From: CALKJP01 sp046299555
GTDB lineage: Bacteria; Bacteroidota; Bacteroidia; JACCXN01
Length of the DNA: 64,000 bases
Assembly (NCBI GenBank): GCA_046299555.1
Contig: JBKBHS010000001.1
Coordinates: forward strand, 1,550,001 to 1,614,000
Direction of reading: 5' to 3'
Shown: in pieces, positions 43,852 to 53,380 of the stretch
Numbering within the stretch: the first letter of the stretch is position 1
Layout of the letters: each line of letters opens with the position of its first letter
Notes under the pieces: model-generated
The model's input: only the letters and a program-made list of their open reading frames with translations
Databases searched by the model: none
What the model was told of the DNA's origin: nothing
Position numbers and translations under genes: made by a program

Positions 43852-45966
43852 TTAATTTATCAACTTAATTTCAACTCTTCTGTTTAGTTGTCTATTATCA
43901 GGATTATCGCTTCCATCTTCGTTGGTATTGGGTACTGCAGGTTTTGATTTACCATACATTTCTAATTTTGACCTTGATGCAGCAATGCCTTTGTTTACAA
44001 TGTAGTTGCGCGCTGCAAATGCTCTTCGTTTTGAAAGCTCCATGTTATATTCATCCGAACCTTTTGAATCGGTATGTGCAGAAAATTCAACTTTAGCATT
44101 TGGATTGGCTTTCATTATAGCAATGAGTTTATCTAATTCTTTTATAGAAGCTTCTCTTAGTGTAGATTTGTCAAAATCAAAATAAATATTGTTTAATTGT
44201 ATGGTTTCGCCTTCTTTTAATATTAAAGCAGGGTCAATACTTTTGGAAGTTTTATCTTTATCTTTTCCTTTACCTTTAGATTTAGTTTCAGTTGCAGCAA
44301 TCAATGCTTCTTTATCAGGACAAGGTAAATTTAACCCCTTAGGATTCGTAACCAATCTAACCGGAACCATGGTAACTGAACGTTCAATTTTGTAAAATGA
44401 ATCTTTTTCTTTTGCTACAATGGTGTCGGTACGCAAGGTATAACCGTCTGATTCAAACGAAACGCTGTAAGTGGTACCGGGTGGAAGAATTAAAACATAA
44501 TTACCTGTTTGGCTGTTGGGAGTATAAACTCCATATAATTCTTGTGTAGATTCATCAGTTATTGAAATGGTAATATTGGCAGGTATATTTCCATCACAAT
44601 CATTGATAGTTCCTTGATAAAGCACTAAGTCAGGTTCAACTGCATCTAAGAAATTTATCATGTAAATATCTTTTTCTCCAAATCCTTTTTCATTAAAGGA
44701 TGAGTAATATCCACGTTTACCATCAGGAGATAAAACAAAAAACACATCATCATCGGTGGTATTAACAGGATATCCAATATTTACAGGTTTACTCCATTCT
44801 CCATTTTCATTACGCACTGAATAAAATATATCATACCCCCCCATGGTGGTATGACCTTTGGAGCTAAAGTAAAGTGTTTTTCCATCAGGATGTATAAAAG
44901 GGCCATCTTCATCAAATGGTGTATTAATATTTGGGCCTAAATTGGTTGGTAAAGACCATTCTCCATTTGGTAATTTTTTACTAACCCAAATATCGCTTCC
45001 TCCAAGCCCATCCGCTCTATCGCTGGTAAAGTAAAGATAATTTCCATCGCTCGAAATGCTGGCACTGGGTTCCCAATTACGCGTGTTTACATTTTCGGTT
45101 AGTTTTATCGGTTTCGACCATGAATCGCCTTTTAATTTACTTTCATAAATATTTCCATCACCATAATCGTCAATATAAATATATAATGTTTGTCCATCTA
45201 CCGAAAGACCAATACTTGCTTCATGTCCTGCAGTATTTATATTGTCGCCAATAGATTTAGCGGAAGTCCATTTACCGTTTTGAAAATAGGAAATGTATAT
45301 ATCTTCAAAAGGCATTCCATCTGGAGCTATTTGCTGCCCAACATTTTCTTTTCTACGGGCGGTAAAAATCAGTGTTTTTTCATCGGCAGAAATTACCGGA
45401 GCATATTCAGGAGCAGCTGTATTTATATTTTCGCCTAAATTAGTTATTTCAATATTTATAGGTTGTTTAACCATTTGTTTGGCATTATTCGAAATTTGTA
45501 TGTAGTGATTTAATTCAGCAGTTAATTCTGGATTTTCATCACCAACCATATTTTTTAATTTTTCATAATTTTTAATAGCATCATCAAATTTATACCCTAC
45601 GTGGTATGCTAATCCTAAATATTTATAAATCATTAATGGCGCTTTCTTTTCGCCAAAGAATTCTTCTCGGTAACGAGGGTTTGTTTTTTGGGAAGCTTCT
45701 TCTAAATAGGGTATAGCTCTTTCTTTTTTGTAAGGTGCATTTAAATAACATAAGCCAATATGAAATTTAATATTGGCATTGTTTATGCCCATTGAGTCCA
45801 ATTTTAAGAAATAGGGAAGAGCTGTTTGATAGTCTTCCATATCCATGTATTTTACTCCTTCATAAAAGAGTTTTTTAGGTTTTTGTGCTAAACAAATATT
45901 AATAATAAATATAAAGGCGAAAAGGGTTAAACTTATGTTTAACCCTTTAAATTCCATATTTTTCAT
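43852..45966 (-). CDS. OmpA-family protein with TPR and beta-propeller domains (PorE-like)
   Basis: A 704-residue periplasmic protein. After a signal peptide (ending ICLAQ) come TPR-like repeats (about 30-140). A PD40/WD40-type beta-propeller follows (repeated APVISADEKTLIFTARR, ASISSDGNYLYFTSDRADG, PFIHPDGKTLYFSSKG). Then come a carboxypeptidase-regulatory-like domain (DGNIPANITISITDESTQEL) and an OmpA peptidoglycan-binding domain (YFDFDKSTL, HTDSKGSDEYNMELSKRRA, NRRVEIKL). This order matches PorE of the type IX secretion system. Paralogues with the same order exist, so the assignment is by architecture only. The alternative start is the ATG at 45957. It lies 8 bases after the E2 gene. Confidence 0.85.
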   Translation of the reverse strand: MKNMEFKGLNISLTLFAFIFIINICLAQKPKKLFYEGVKYMDMEDYQTALPYFLKLDSMGINNANIKFHIGLCYLNAPYKKERAIPYLEEASQKTNPRYREEFFGEKKAPLMIYKYLGLAYHVGYKFDDAIKNYEKLKNMVGDENPELTAELNHYIQISNNAKQMVKQPINIEITNLGENINTAAPEYAPVISADEKTLIFTARRKENVGQQIAPDGMPFEDIYISYFQNGKWTSAKSIGDNINTAGHEASIGLSVDGQTLYIYIDDYGDGNIYESKLKGDSWSKPIKLTENVNTRNWEPSASISSDGNYLYFTSDRADGLGGSDIWVSKKLPNGEWSLPTNLGPNINTPFDEDGPFIHPDGKTLYFSSKGHTTMGGYDIFYSVRNENGEWSKPVNIGYPVNTTDDDVFFVLSPDGKRGYYSSFNEKGFGEKDIYMINFLDAVEPDLVLYQGTINDCDGNIPANITISITDESTQELYGVYTPNSQTGNYVLILPPGTTYSVSFESDGYTLRTDTIVAKEKDSFYKIERSVTMVPVRLVTNPKGLNLPCPDKEALIAATETKSKGKGKDKDKTSKSIDPALILKEGETIQLNNIYFDFDKSTLREASIKELDKLIAIMKANPNAKVEFSAHTDSKGSDEYNMELSKRRAFAARNYIVNKGIAASRSKLEMYGKSKPAVPNTNEDGSDNPDNRQLNRRVEIKLIN

Positions 45967-45974
45967 AATAGTTA

Positions 45975-47342
45975 TTATATTGTTCTATTAATATCAAATT
46001 CCTCTAAAATATCAGCTACTCTTCGAATAAATTTACCACCTAATGAACCGTCAACAACTCTGTGGTCATACGACATAGAAATAAACATCATATGACGAAT
46101 TCCAATGGTGTCTCCATAAGGAGTTTCAATTACTGCAGGTTTTTTACGAATGGCTCCTGTTGCCATAATAGCAACTTGAGGTTGGTTAATAATTGGTGTA
46201 CCCATTACATTTCCAAAGGTACCTACATTGGTTAGTGTAAATGTTCCTCCTTGAATTTCTTCGGGCTTTAATTTGTTTTGACGGGCGCGATTGGCCAAAT
46301 CGTTAACTTGTTTAGTTAATCCAACTAAATTTAATTGATCGGCATTTTTAATAACAGGTACAATAAGGTTACCGGTTGGAAGTGCGGTAGCCATTCCTAT
46401 ATTTATGTTTTTTCGTTTAATTATATTGTGTCCGCTTACCGATACATTAATCATCGGCATTTCTTTAATAGCCTTGCAGATAGCTTCGATAAAAATAGGT
46501 GTAAAGGTAATTTTTTCACCTTCTCGCTTTTCAAATTCTTTTTTAACTTTTTCTCTCCAAAGTACTAAGTTGGTTACATCGCATTCAACAAATGAAGTTA
46601 CATGAGGCGAAACATGTTTACTCATAACCATATGCTCAGCAATAAGCTTACGCATACGATCCATTTCAATTATTTCATCTCCTTCATTTATTGTAATAGA
46701 CGGAGCTTGAATATTTATGGTAGTTGGTGAAGATGTTGTTTGTGTGTTTGTTGTTGCAGCTACAGCCGATGGAGTTTCGCTAACGGCCGGAGTAGATGGG
46801 GCAGAAGCTGCAGGTTGAGTAACAACTTTATTTCTATTAGGTAAATAATTTAATATATCGTTTTTAGTTACTCTGCCATGTAAACCTGTTCCGGCAATGC
46901 TTTCTAATTCTTGAACACTAATTCCTTCTGCTTTGGCTATGTTACGTACAAGTGGGGAATAAAATTTATTTCCTTCACCATTTTTAGGAATATCGCTAAC
47001 TGTAACTGTTTGCGAAGAAACATTTGTTTGTGGAGCAACAACAGCTTCCGTAGAACTACTAACCGGAGTGGCAGGAGTTTGAGCAGATGCCCCGGCATTA
47101 GCTTCGGTTGAAATAATAGCTATGGGTGAACCAACTTGTACAACGTCTCCTTCTTTATATAATATTTTTGTAATTACTCCGCTTGCTGTAGAAGGTACTT
47201 CAGAATCAACTTTATCGGTTGCAATTTCTAATACCGTTTCTTCTGCTTCTACTTTATCGCCTTCTTTTTTCAACCATTTAATAATTGTTGCTTCTGCAAC
47301 ACTTTCTCCCATTTTTGGTAATAATAATTCTACTTGAGCCAT
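45975..47342 (-). CDS. 2-oxo acid dehydrogenase E2 (dihydrolipoamide acyltransferase)
   Basis: Core of a 2-oxo acid dehydrogenase complex, 455 residues. The lipoyl domain (1-80) has the lipoylated lysine in EIATDKVDSEVPS. After a Pro/Ala/Ser/Thr linker, the E3-binding domain is at about 128-165 (YSPLVRNIAKAEGIS, GTGLHGRVTKNDIL). The catalytic domain (about 225-455) ends with SYDHRVVDGSLGGKF. The single lipoyl domain and the DKVDSEV sequence favour a branched-chain or 2-oxoglutarate type, but the substrate cannot be settled here. E1 and E3 genes are not adjacent. The gene has its own -7 box at 47389. Confidence 0.95.
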   Translation of the reverse strand: MAQVELLLPKMGESVAEATIIKWLKKEGDKVEAEETVLEIATDKVDSEVPSTASGVITKILYKEGDVVQVGSPIAIISTEANAGASAQTPATPVSSSTEAVVAPQTNVSSQTVTVSDIPKNGEGNKFYSPLVRNIAKAEGISVQELESIAGTGLHGRVTKNDILNYLPNRNKVVTQPAASAPSTPAVSETPSAVAATTNTQTTSSPTTINIQAPSITINEGDEIIEMDRMRKLIAEHMVMSKHVSPHVTSFVECDVTNLVLWREKVKKEFEKREGEKITFTPIFIEAICKAIKEMPMINVSVSGHNIIKRKNINIGMATALPTGNLIVPVIKNADQLNLVGLTKQVNDLANRARQNKLKPEEIQGGTFTLTNVGTFGNVMGTPIINQPQVAIMATGAIRKKPAVIETPYGDTIGIRHMMFISMSYDHRVVDGSLGGKFIRRVADILEEFDINRTI

Positions 47343-47388
47343 GTTAATATTGATATTTTATGAGATGGATGTTTATTGTGATAACATG

Positions 47389-47396
47389 CAAACCTA
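47389..47396 (-). promoter_or_regulatory. -7 promoter box of the E2 gene
   Basis: TAGGTTTG on the minus strand, exact TAnnTTTG, 46 bases before the ATG. Confidence 0.6.
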
Positions 47397-47408
47397 ATGG
47401 ATTTTTTG

Positions 47409-47440
47409 AAAAAAAAAAAGCCCGATTTTATATATCGGGC
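47409..47440 (-). terminator. Terminator after the PhoD gene
   Basis: On the minus strand GCCCGAT pairs with ATCGGGC across a 7-base loop, followed by an eleven-base T-run. It closes the transcript of the three T9SS cargo genes. Confidence 0.9.
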
Positions 47441-47459
47441 AAAAATTAAAAATGATAAA

Positions 47460-49331
47460 CTATTTAATAAACTTAGCAAATGTACTTCCATTATCGGTTT
47501 CTACTCTAACTATGTAAGTGCCTGAACTTAAATTATAGGTTGGTATTGTAATGTTAAAAATTCCTTCCGGCCTGGTTCCATCATTATAATTTGCAATTAA
47601 TCTTCCATTTAAATCAAATATTTTTATATCAATAAATGATGAAGAATGATTGAAATATTGAATTAGCATATATTCATTTACCGGATTTGGATGTATTCCA
47701 ATAATAACCGGACGTTCATATTGTTGGATTGAACTGGGTGGAGGTGGGGGAGGGGTAACGATTACTCGGGGGCAATCATTGCTTTGTATATGGTTTAGTT
47801 CGGGTTTGGGAAAACTAACGGTAGAAGTATTTCTGATAAAACGTTCGTTATTATTAACATAATGCGAACGTGCATGCGAAAAAACGCCTGAAGGTTGTTC
47901 AATGGTACTTACAAAAAACCAGTCTGCTTGTGTACGATTTTTATTAACATCTAATATTATAAACCCTTTTTGATTTAAATTACAAAATTTTACATGGCTG
48001 TTTGCTAATTGAACAGCCGTAGCTCCACCGGGCAAATTTAAACCGGGCGATGTAACACTTGGAGTAACAAATTCTACCCCGACAGAGCCTGCACCTGTTG
48101 AGCTGTTGTATGACGATGTTGGCAAATCATTAGCCCATGAAGAATGTATATCTCCTGTAATTACAACCACATTATTAATATTATTTTGAATAATATGATT
48201 ATAAACTCTTGTTCGTTCTGCCGGATATCCATCCCATTGGTCGCCATTTACGGGTACACCGGCTATTTGCAATGGTGCCATCATTACTTGTTGTGCCAAT
48301 ATTTTCCATCTTGCAGTTGAATTGCTTAAACGATTTCCCAACCATGTAAATTGGTCGCTACCTAATAATTGTCTATTTGGATCATTAACTACGCTTCCGG
48401 TTGTTCCTGCTTGTTCATCGCGACCATGAAGACGTGTATCTAACATTATTAACTCCAACAAATCACCATATTGAATATTTCTAAAAATTTGGTATGGGTC
48501 GTTTTGAGGTCCTGTTTGTCGAATAGGTAGCCATTCAAAAAATGCTTGTTTTGCATTATTTTTTCTAATAGACCAACTACCTTCGTTTGATTGATGATTT
48601 TCTGCTCCATTCATCCATGCATCATTGGCAGATTCATGATCGTCCCAAACTACAATAAAAGGAAATTGCTGATGCAACTTTCTTAAATCTTCATCTAAAT
48701 GATAAGATGAATAACGAGTTCTGTAATCGGTTAATGTTATAATTTCATTTGCCGGTTCCCAAGATCTGTTGGCTGTGGGGCTTTGTGCGTATCCTCCTGT
48801 TTCATATTCATAAATATAATCTCCTAAATGTATAACGGCATCAATGTCGTTTCTGTTTTTTATAACTTTATAAACATTAAAAAATCCTGCTTCAAAATTT
48901 GCGCAAGAAATAACAGCAAAACGGCAACTATCAGCATTGCCGGATGGTGCTGTTCTGGTTCTTCCAACAACAGAATTTTTACCAAAAGCGCTAAATTCGT
49001 AAAAATAAAATTGGGATGGTTGTAATCCGGTAACATCTACTTTAACAGTATAGTCTTTTGAAGCATCGGTTAATACACTGCCGCTTGCCACAATATTTAG
49101 CATACTGGTATCAGTTGCCATTCTCCAACTAACGGCAATAGGGCCACCATTGTGAGTAGAATCAGGGGTAACTCTCGTCCAAATAATTACCCTATCGCTC
49201 AATGGATCGCCCGATGCTACTCCATGATAAAAAGGTTCCAAACAAGGTTCAAGTGTAACTTGACGATTAACCTGTGCTAATGAATTTAATGAAATTAAAA
49301 CTACAGTTATTAAAAATTGATGTTTAAACAT
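47460..49331 (-). CDS. Secreted PhoD-type phosphatase with T9SS sorting domain
   Basis: A 623-residue extracellular phosphodiesterase/phosphatase. The signal peptide is MFKHQFLITVVLISLNSLAQ. An N-terminal PhoD domain (FYHGVASGDPLSDRVIIWTR) leads to the metal-dependent catalytic domain: ISCANFEAGFFN, VIHLGDYIYEYETGGY, VVWDDHESANDAW and VITGDIHSSW supply the usual aspartates, asparagine and histidines. A proline-rich linker (VTPPPPPPSS) and a T9SS type A sorting domain end the protein (IKIFDLNGRLIANYND, LSSGTYIVRVE). It follows the glycine-rich gene by 3 bases. Confidence 0.94.
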   Translation of the reverse strand: MFKHQFLITVVLISLNSLAQVNRQVTLEPCLEPFYHGVASGDPLSDRVIIWTRVTPDSTHNGGPIAVSWRMATDTSMLNIVASGSVLTDASKDYTVKVDVTGLQPSQFYFYEFSAFGKNSVVGRTRTAPSGNADSCRFAVISCANFEAGFFNVYKVIKNRNDIDAVIHLGDYIYEYETGGYAQSPTANRSWEPANEIITLTDYRTRYSSYHLDEDLRKLHQQFPFIVVWDDHESANDAWMNGAENHQSNEGSWSIRKNNAKQAFFEWLPIRQTGPQNDPYQIFRNIQYGDLLELIMLDTRLHGRDEQAGTTGSVVNDPNRQLLGSDQFTWLGNRLSNSTARWKILAQQVMMAPLQIAGVPVNGDQWDGYPAERTRVYNHIIQNNINNVVVITGDIHSSWANDLPTSSYNSSTGAGSVGVEFVTPSVTSPGLNLPGGATAVQLANSHVKFCNLNQKGFIILDVNKNRTQADWFFVSTIEQPSGVFSHARSHYVNNNERFIRNTSTVSFPKPELNHIQSNDCPRVIVTPPPPPPSSIQQYERPVIIGIHPNPVNEYMLIQYFNHSSSFIDIKIFDLNGRLIANYNDGTRPEGIFNITIPTYNLSSGTYIVRVETDNGSTFAKFIK

Positions 49332-49334
49332 AAA

Positions 49335-50921
49335 TTATTGTTTGATGAATTTTTTTATCAATTGATAACCATCTGCCTCTAAACGTAAAACATATATTCC
49401 TTTGTTAAATTCGTTAATATTTATGATTTGAAGATTTTGTTCTTGCAATATACAATTTTCTTGTAACAAAAGCCTTCCGTTTATATCATAAATTTCAATT
49501 TGAGCATTATTGTAAGTAACATCAGAATTTTTGAAACGAATATGAATGCTTTCATTTGCAGGATTAGGAAATATTTCAAAATCGAAATAGTTTTCGCCAA
49601 GCGTTTCAATGGAAACCGGGCTGCAAATTATATTATAAGTACCATTGTATCCTGTTGTTTGTCCATTACCTCCGTTTAATAGGAGAGTAGGATTTAATTC
49701 TCCCATATTACATACAGGAATTACTACTTTAATTCTTCCGCCACCACCGCCACCACCATATCCACCAAGACTTCCATCATTGGTTGAAATGGAATTACCG
49801 CTGCAAAATAAATTTCCATTATAGGAACAAGATGCGCCATTGCCTTTTTGCCCTGTCATACCTCCATTTCCACCTTTAGAAGAAAGTGTACCTATAATTT
49901 TTGCATGAGTATTTGATTTTAAGAAAATACCCCCTCCTGATCCACCACCGCCACCTGAACCGGCACCTGCCCCTGCTGAGAGGGTTGCTTCTCCACAATC
50001 GTCACAACCATCGCTGCAACATTTGGGTGTTTCTCCGCCATTACCGCCATTACCGCCCGGAGCACCATTATCGCCATTGGCAGTAATAATACCTGTTATT
50101 ATTAATGAATCTGATGCCTCTAAAATTATAAGTCCACCGCCTGCTCCACCATATCCACCTTGCATACCAATAGAGTAGGAGCGTCCACCGCCACCACCAC
50201 CGGCTCCACCTGAACCTAAATCAATGTCTAATCCGGTATCGGTACCGTATATACTTCCATTATTTCCTCCTGTTCCACCATTACCTCCTACCACATTGTA
50301 TGCAGTAGAAATATTTACTCCTTGAGTTTGATAAGTTGCTGAGCCATTACCACCATTTGCTCCACTTGTACCGTTTCCTCCATAAGATGCGCCACCGCCA
50401 CCACCTCCACCACCGGCACCGCCAATTAATCCGGCTGCATCACTACTGCTTAAACATTGTTGTTTAGGTCCGGAACCATTTGCCCCAAATGTGCCCGGTT
50501 GGCCTGCTCCGGGACCTTGTCCTGCTGTTCCGCCTTGCCCTCCTTGAACTATGATATGGCCTGTATTGTCTTTATTGCTACAGCCTGTTAGTCCTGCCGT
50601 ATCACCGGTTACGCTGTAAACTGCTGTTCCACCCATTCCGCCGGTACCTCCGGGATATCCTGCAAAATCACCATTTATTGTTCCTTCTATTAATATTTTA
50701 TTGGCTATTACTTCTAACTTTCCGCAATTACCATAGTTATATGATTGTACATATACCGTTACTCCGGGTTTTACTCTAAATGTTCCGTTTACAATGTATT
50801 TTCCTGATAAAATAATATCGCTGTTTTGAATAAAATCTCCATTAATGGTTGTTTCTTGACATTGCGAAAAAGCGTAATTAAATAGTATTAAAAGGTTTAA
50901 GGTGAGATAAATTTTCTTCAT
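49335..50921 (-). CDS. Glycine-rich secreted protein with T9SS sorting domain
   Basis: A 528-residue exported protein with signal peptide MKKIYLTLNLLILFNYAFSQ. From about residue 85 to 410 it is dominated by glycine, with G-runs such as GGAGGGGGGGGASYGG and GSGGAGGGGGG and many GGxGG triplets, interrupted by Cys-rich KCCSDGCDDCGE. A short beta-solenoid-like entry (NGDFIQNSDIILSGKYIVNG) precedes it. The end is a T9SS type A sorting domain (IEIYDINGRLLLQENC, NKGIYVLRLEADGY). No catalytic motif is seen. Such glycine content could form polyglycine-II or loose beta structure, but this is unproven. It is the middle gene of three T9SS cargo genes. Confidence 0.85.
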   Translation of the reverse strand: MKKIYLTLNLLILFNYAFSQCQETTINGDFIQNSDIILSGKYIVNGTFRVKPGVTVYVQSYNYGNCGKLEVIANKILIEGTINGDFAGYPGGTGGMGGTAVYSVTGDTAGLTGCSNKDNTGHIIVQGGQGGTAGQGPGAGQPGTFGANGSGPKQQCLSSSDAAGLIGGAGGGGGGGGASYGGNGTSGANGGNGSATYQTQGVNISTAYNVVGGNGGTGGNNGSIYGTDTGLDIDLGSGGAGGGGGGRSYSIGMQGGYGGAGGGLIILEASDSLIITGIITANGDNGAPGGNGGNGGETPKCCSDGCDDCGEATLSAGAGAGSGGGGGSGGGIFLKSNTHAKIIGTLSSKGGNGGMTGQKGNGASCSYNGNLFCSGNSISTNDGSLGGYGGGGGGGRIKVVIPVCNMGELNPTLLLNGGNGQTTGYNGTYNIICSPVSIETLGENYFDFEIFPNPANESIHIRFKNSDVTYNNAQIEIYDINGRLLLQENCILQEQNLQIININEFNKGIYVLRLEADGYQLIKKFIKQ

Positions 50922-50942
50922 AAAAAGGTTTATTTATTAAAT

Positions 50943-53267
50943 TTAATGAATTTGAATTTTATGAGCAAATTTTGTTGTTCCCGTTTCAATTAAAATAAGA
51001 TAAATTCCGGTTTGACAACAAGAAGTATTGATGGTATTTAAATTTTCTCCTCTATTAAGTGGAGTTATAATTTCATCTATTGTTTTACCCTGCATATCAA
51101 TAATTTTTATGCTTCCGTTTTGGTTTGAATTTGAGAAAATATTAATTAATATCTGTTTTCCATGCTCTACGATACTTGGATAAATTTTTACAGTTTCAAT
51201 TGTTTCTTGTTCTATTAAAGCTGTTGTATTGGTTGAACAAGGAGGAGAGGGAAGTATATTTATGGTAAAAGTATCTTTTATACATTGTAGCGAATCACTT
51301 ACAAAATAATTGGTATTAACCGTTGGATAGATTTCTAGTGAATCGGAAGTACCACCCGGAAACCATTGATTAGCACCAAACCACGATGGTTTTAAGATTA
51401 CTTTTTCACCGGCACAGGTATTAATAGTGTCTTTTTTTCCTGCATTTTTAACAATGGTAAATGAATCATAAATACTTCCGGTTGAGGTTATAAATTTGGC
51501 ATCTAAACGATTATCATTTACCTCGATTAGCATGGAACCTAATTGAGTATTAGTGTAGCTATGCATTACGGGATGTGGCCAACCATTTGAGGTATCACTT
51601 AATTTTCCTGAACAACCCACTACTGCATAAACAGCTCCTTTGTGAGCTCTGTTAATCATGTCATGCTTCTGGTATGGACAAACTGTTGGGAAACTACCAC
51701 TTGTATTATTTTTAATCATGCTTTGTGTAAGCGAACCAGAATTACCATAATGCCCATCAATTAAATAAGAACGTTCATAACAATGGCTGTGTCCGTTTAA
51801 TACTAAATCAACTCCATATTGTTCTAAAATTGGTACTATATTTTCACGCATATCTACCAATTCAAAATCATAGAATAATGGATTATCAGAATCGTGAGAA
51901 CCTTTAGTGTAGGGAGGATGATGCCAGTAGGCAATAACCCATGGTAAAGTATTAGCTGCTAAATCTGCTTGCAGCCATGAGGCCATTGCTCCTGTTGTTG
52001 ATCGAGGAACACTGTATGAATCAAGTGAAATGAAATGTACATTTCCGAAATTCCAGGAATAATATTTTTCAGTTCCCGATGGTACACCACCTGCTTCGCC
52101 ATTGGTAGGTAATGTAAAGATATCGAAGTAGGCCGGAGGTCCAGAAAATGGAATATTATTATTGTAATCGTGATTTCCGGGAGCGGGCCATAATACGGTA
52201 TTTTTTAAAACTTGTTCGTACATGTTTTCAAATACTCCAGCTTGATATTCATTATCAAAGCCACCATCATATGCATTATCACCAAGCATTAACCAACCAT
52301 CTATATGTTTATTATTATTAAAGTTATAAAAAGCATTTCTAGCATCTCTTTGATTATTATTACCGGTTCCGGCATCGCCAATTACCCAAAAACGATAATT
52401 ACCTTTTTCTCCTTCTAAGGGATGTGTTTTAAAATAAGTGTTTGCATCAGCAGTTATTAATTGATTTTGATTGGTGCCAATGGTGTAATAATATTTAGTA
52501 TTTGGATTTAAACCTGTAATTAATACTTCATGTTCGGTAGTAAAATTAGTGTTTACGGCTGTTTGATTTAGATTATTAAGTGATGTACCATAAATAACAC
52601 GACTATCGCATGCAACATTTGTTCTCCAGCGAATAACTATACCATTTTGATTGGCTCTTTGTAAATAAGGGCCTCTGGTAATGGTGGCATTAATGGGAGC
52701 AGTGTTTCCAATTAGTTTTAAATTAAAGCTAATATCAGAGCTTGATACAGATGATTGATGTATTTCAACTGCAATAACATTTGTTCCTGCAATTAGGTGA
52801 GCTGCGCTAATGGTAAATGAATTCCAATCGTCTTCATTAGGCCAAAAAATATCATTATTTGCTAAAGTTGTATAAGTGATATTTCCTGATGGCATATTGC
52901 TTCTAACTACTTCTTGTCCGTTTATATAAACAACAGCACCATCGTCCCTAACCAATTCTAAGGTTAAACTTGAAAATTGAGCCGGGTTGGTAACATTAAA
53001 GCTTTTTCTAAAATAGGTTGTAATATGTTTATTATTTGAATTTCCTCCATAGCTTACTACGGTTGCTTCATCTCCATCGCCATATCCAAGTTCAGCATTT
53101 CCGCTAGCCCATGAAGCATCGTTAAAATTACTTTGTCGCCAAGCTGTACCTTGGTCGCTTCCATTATCAAGATATTTCCACGATGCACCTGCACCAATTA
53201 TAGTGGTTTGAGAAAAAAGTTTTATAGATAAAATATATAGGATAATTAAAATACTAAATTTTTTCAT
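50943..53267 (-). CDS. Secreted purple-acid-phosphatase-like enzyme with T9SS sorting domain
   Basis: A 774-residue extracellular metallophosphoesterase. After the signal peptide comes a galactose-binding-like domain (WRQSNFNDASWASGNAELGY, about 40-195). A purple-acid-phosphatase Fn3-like N domain follows (ITRGPYLQRANQNGIVIRWR). The catalytic domain has VIGDAGTGN, MLGDNAYDGG, GNHDYNN, YWHHPPYTKGSH and LNGHSHCYER, the complete dinuclear metal set. A PKD-like or low-complexity segment and a T9SS sorting domain (IKIIDMQGKTIDE, QTGIYLILIE) finish it. Phosphate scavenging from organic esters is the likely role. Its -7 box overlaps a terminator at 53284. Confidence 0.92.
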   Translation of the reverse strand: MKKFSILIILYILSIKLFSQTTIIGAGASWKYLDNGSDQGTAWRQSNFNDASWASGNAELGYGDGDEATVVSYGGNSNNKHITTYFRKSFNVTNPAQFSSLTLELVRDDGAVVYINGQEVVRSNMPSGNITYTTLANNDIFWPNEDDWNSFTISAAHLIAGTNVIAVEIHQSSVSSSDISFNLKLIGNTAPINATITRGPYLQRANQNGIVIRWRTNVACDSRVIYGTSLNNLNQTAVNTNFTTEHEVLITGLNPNTKYYYTIGTNQNQLITADANTYFKTHPLEGEKGNYRFWVIGDAGTGNNNQRDARNAFYNFNNNKHIDGWLMLGDNAYDGGFDNEYQAGVFENMYEQVLKNTVLWPAPGNHDYNNNIPFSGPPAYFDIFTLPTNGEAGGVPSGTEKYYSWNFGNVHFISLDSYSVPRSTTGAMASWLQADLAANTLPWVIAYWHHPPYTKGSHDSDNPLFYDFELVDMRENIVPILEQYGVDLVLNGHSHCYERSYLIDGHYGNSGSLTQSMIKNNTSGSFPTVCPYQKHDMINRAHKGAVYAVVGCSGKLSDTSNGWPHPVMHSYTNTQLGSMLIEVNDNRLDAKFITSTGSIYDSFTIVKNAGKKDTINTCAGEKVILKPSWFGANQWFPGGTSDSLEIYPTVNTNYFVSDSLQCIKDTFTINILPSPPCSTNTTALIEQETIETVKIYPSIVEHGKQILINIFSNSNQNGSIKIIDMQGKTIDEIITPLNRGENLNTINTSCCQTGIYLILIETGTTKFAHKIQIH

Positions 53268-53283
53268 AGGTGCATTTTTGTTT

Positions 53284-53320
53284 TACAAAAATAAAGCATA
53301 CACAGTATAGTATGCTTTAT
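53284..53320 (-). terminator. Terminator of M1-peptidase/tex operon overlapping the next promoter
   Basis: On the minus strand, ATAAAGCATAC pairs with GTATGCTTTAT (11-bp perfect stem, 8-base loop) and continues into TTTTG. The stretch TATTTTTG at 53286-53293 is an exact TAnnTTTG box for the phosphatase gene, whose ATG is 18 bases further. The terminator tail and the promoter core therefore share bases. Confidence 0.75.
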
Positions 53321-53380
53321 CAAATGGGAATTTTTACAAGAAAAAAGAGTTATTTTTAAGTTAATAAAGTTAAATTAATC

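Noticed and set aside
49901..50086. Histidine/arginine-rich frame opposite the glycine-rich gene
   Set aside because: Composition is explained by the complement of glycine codons; no independent gene signal.
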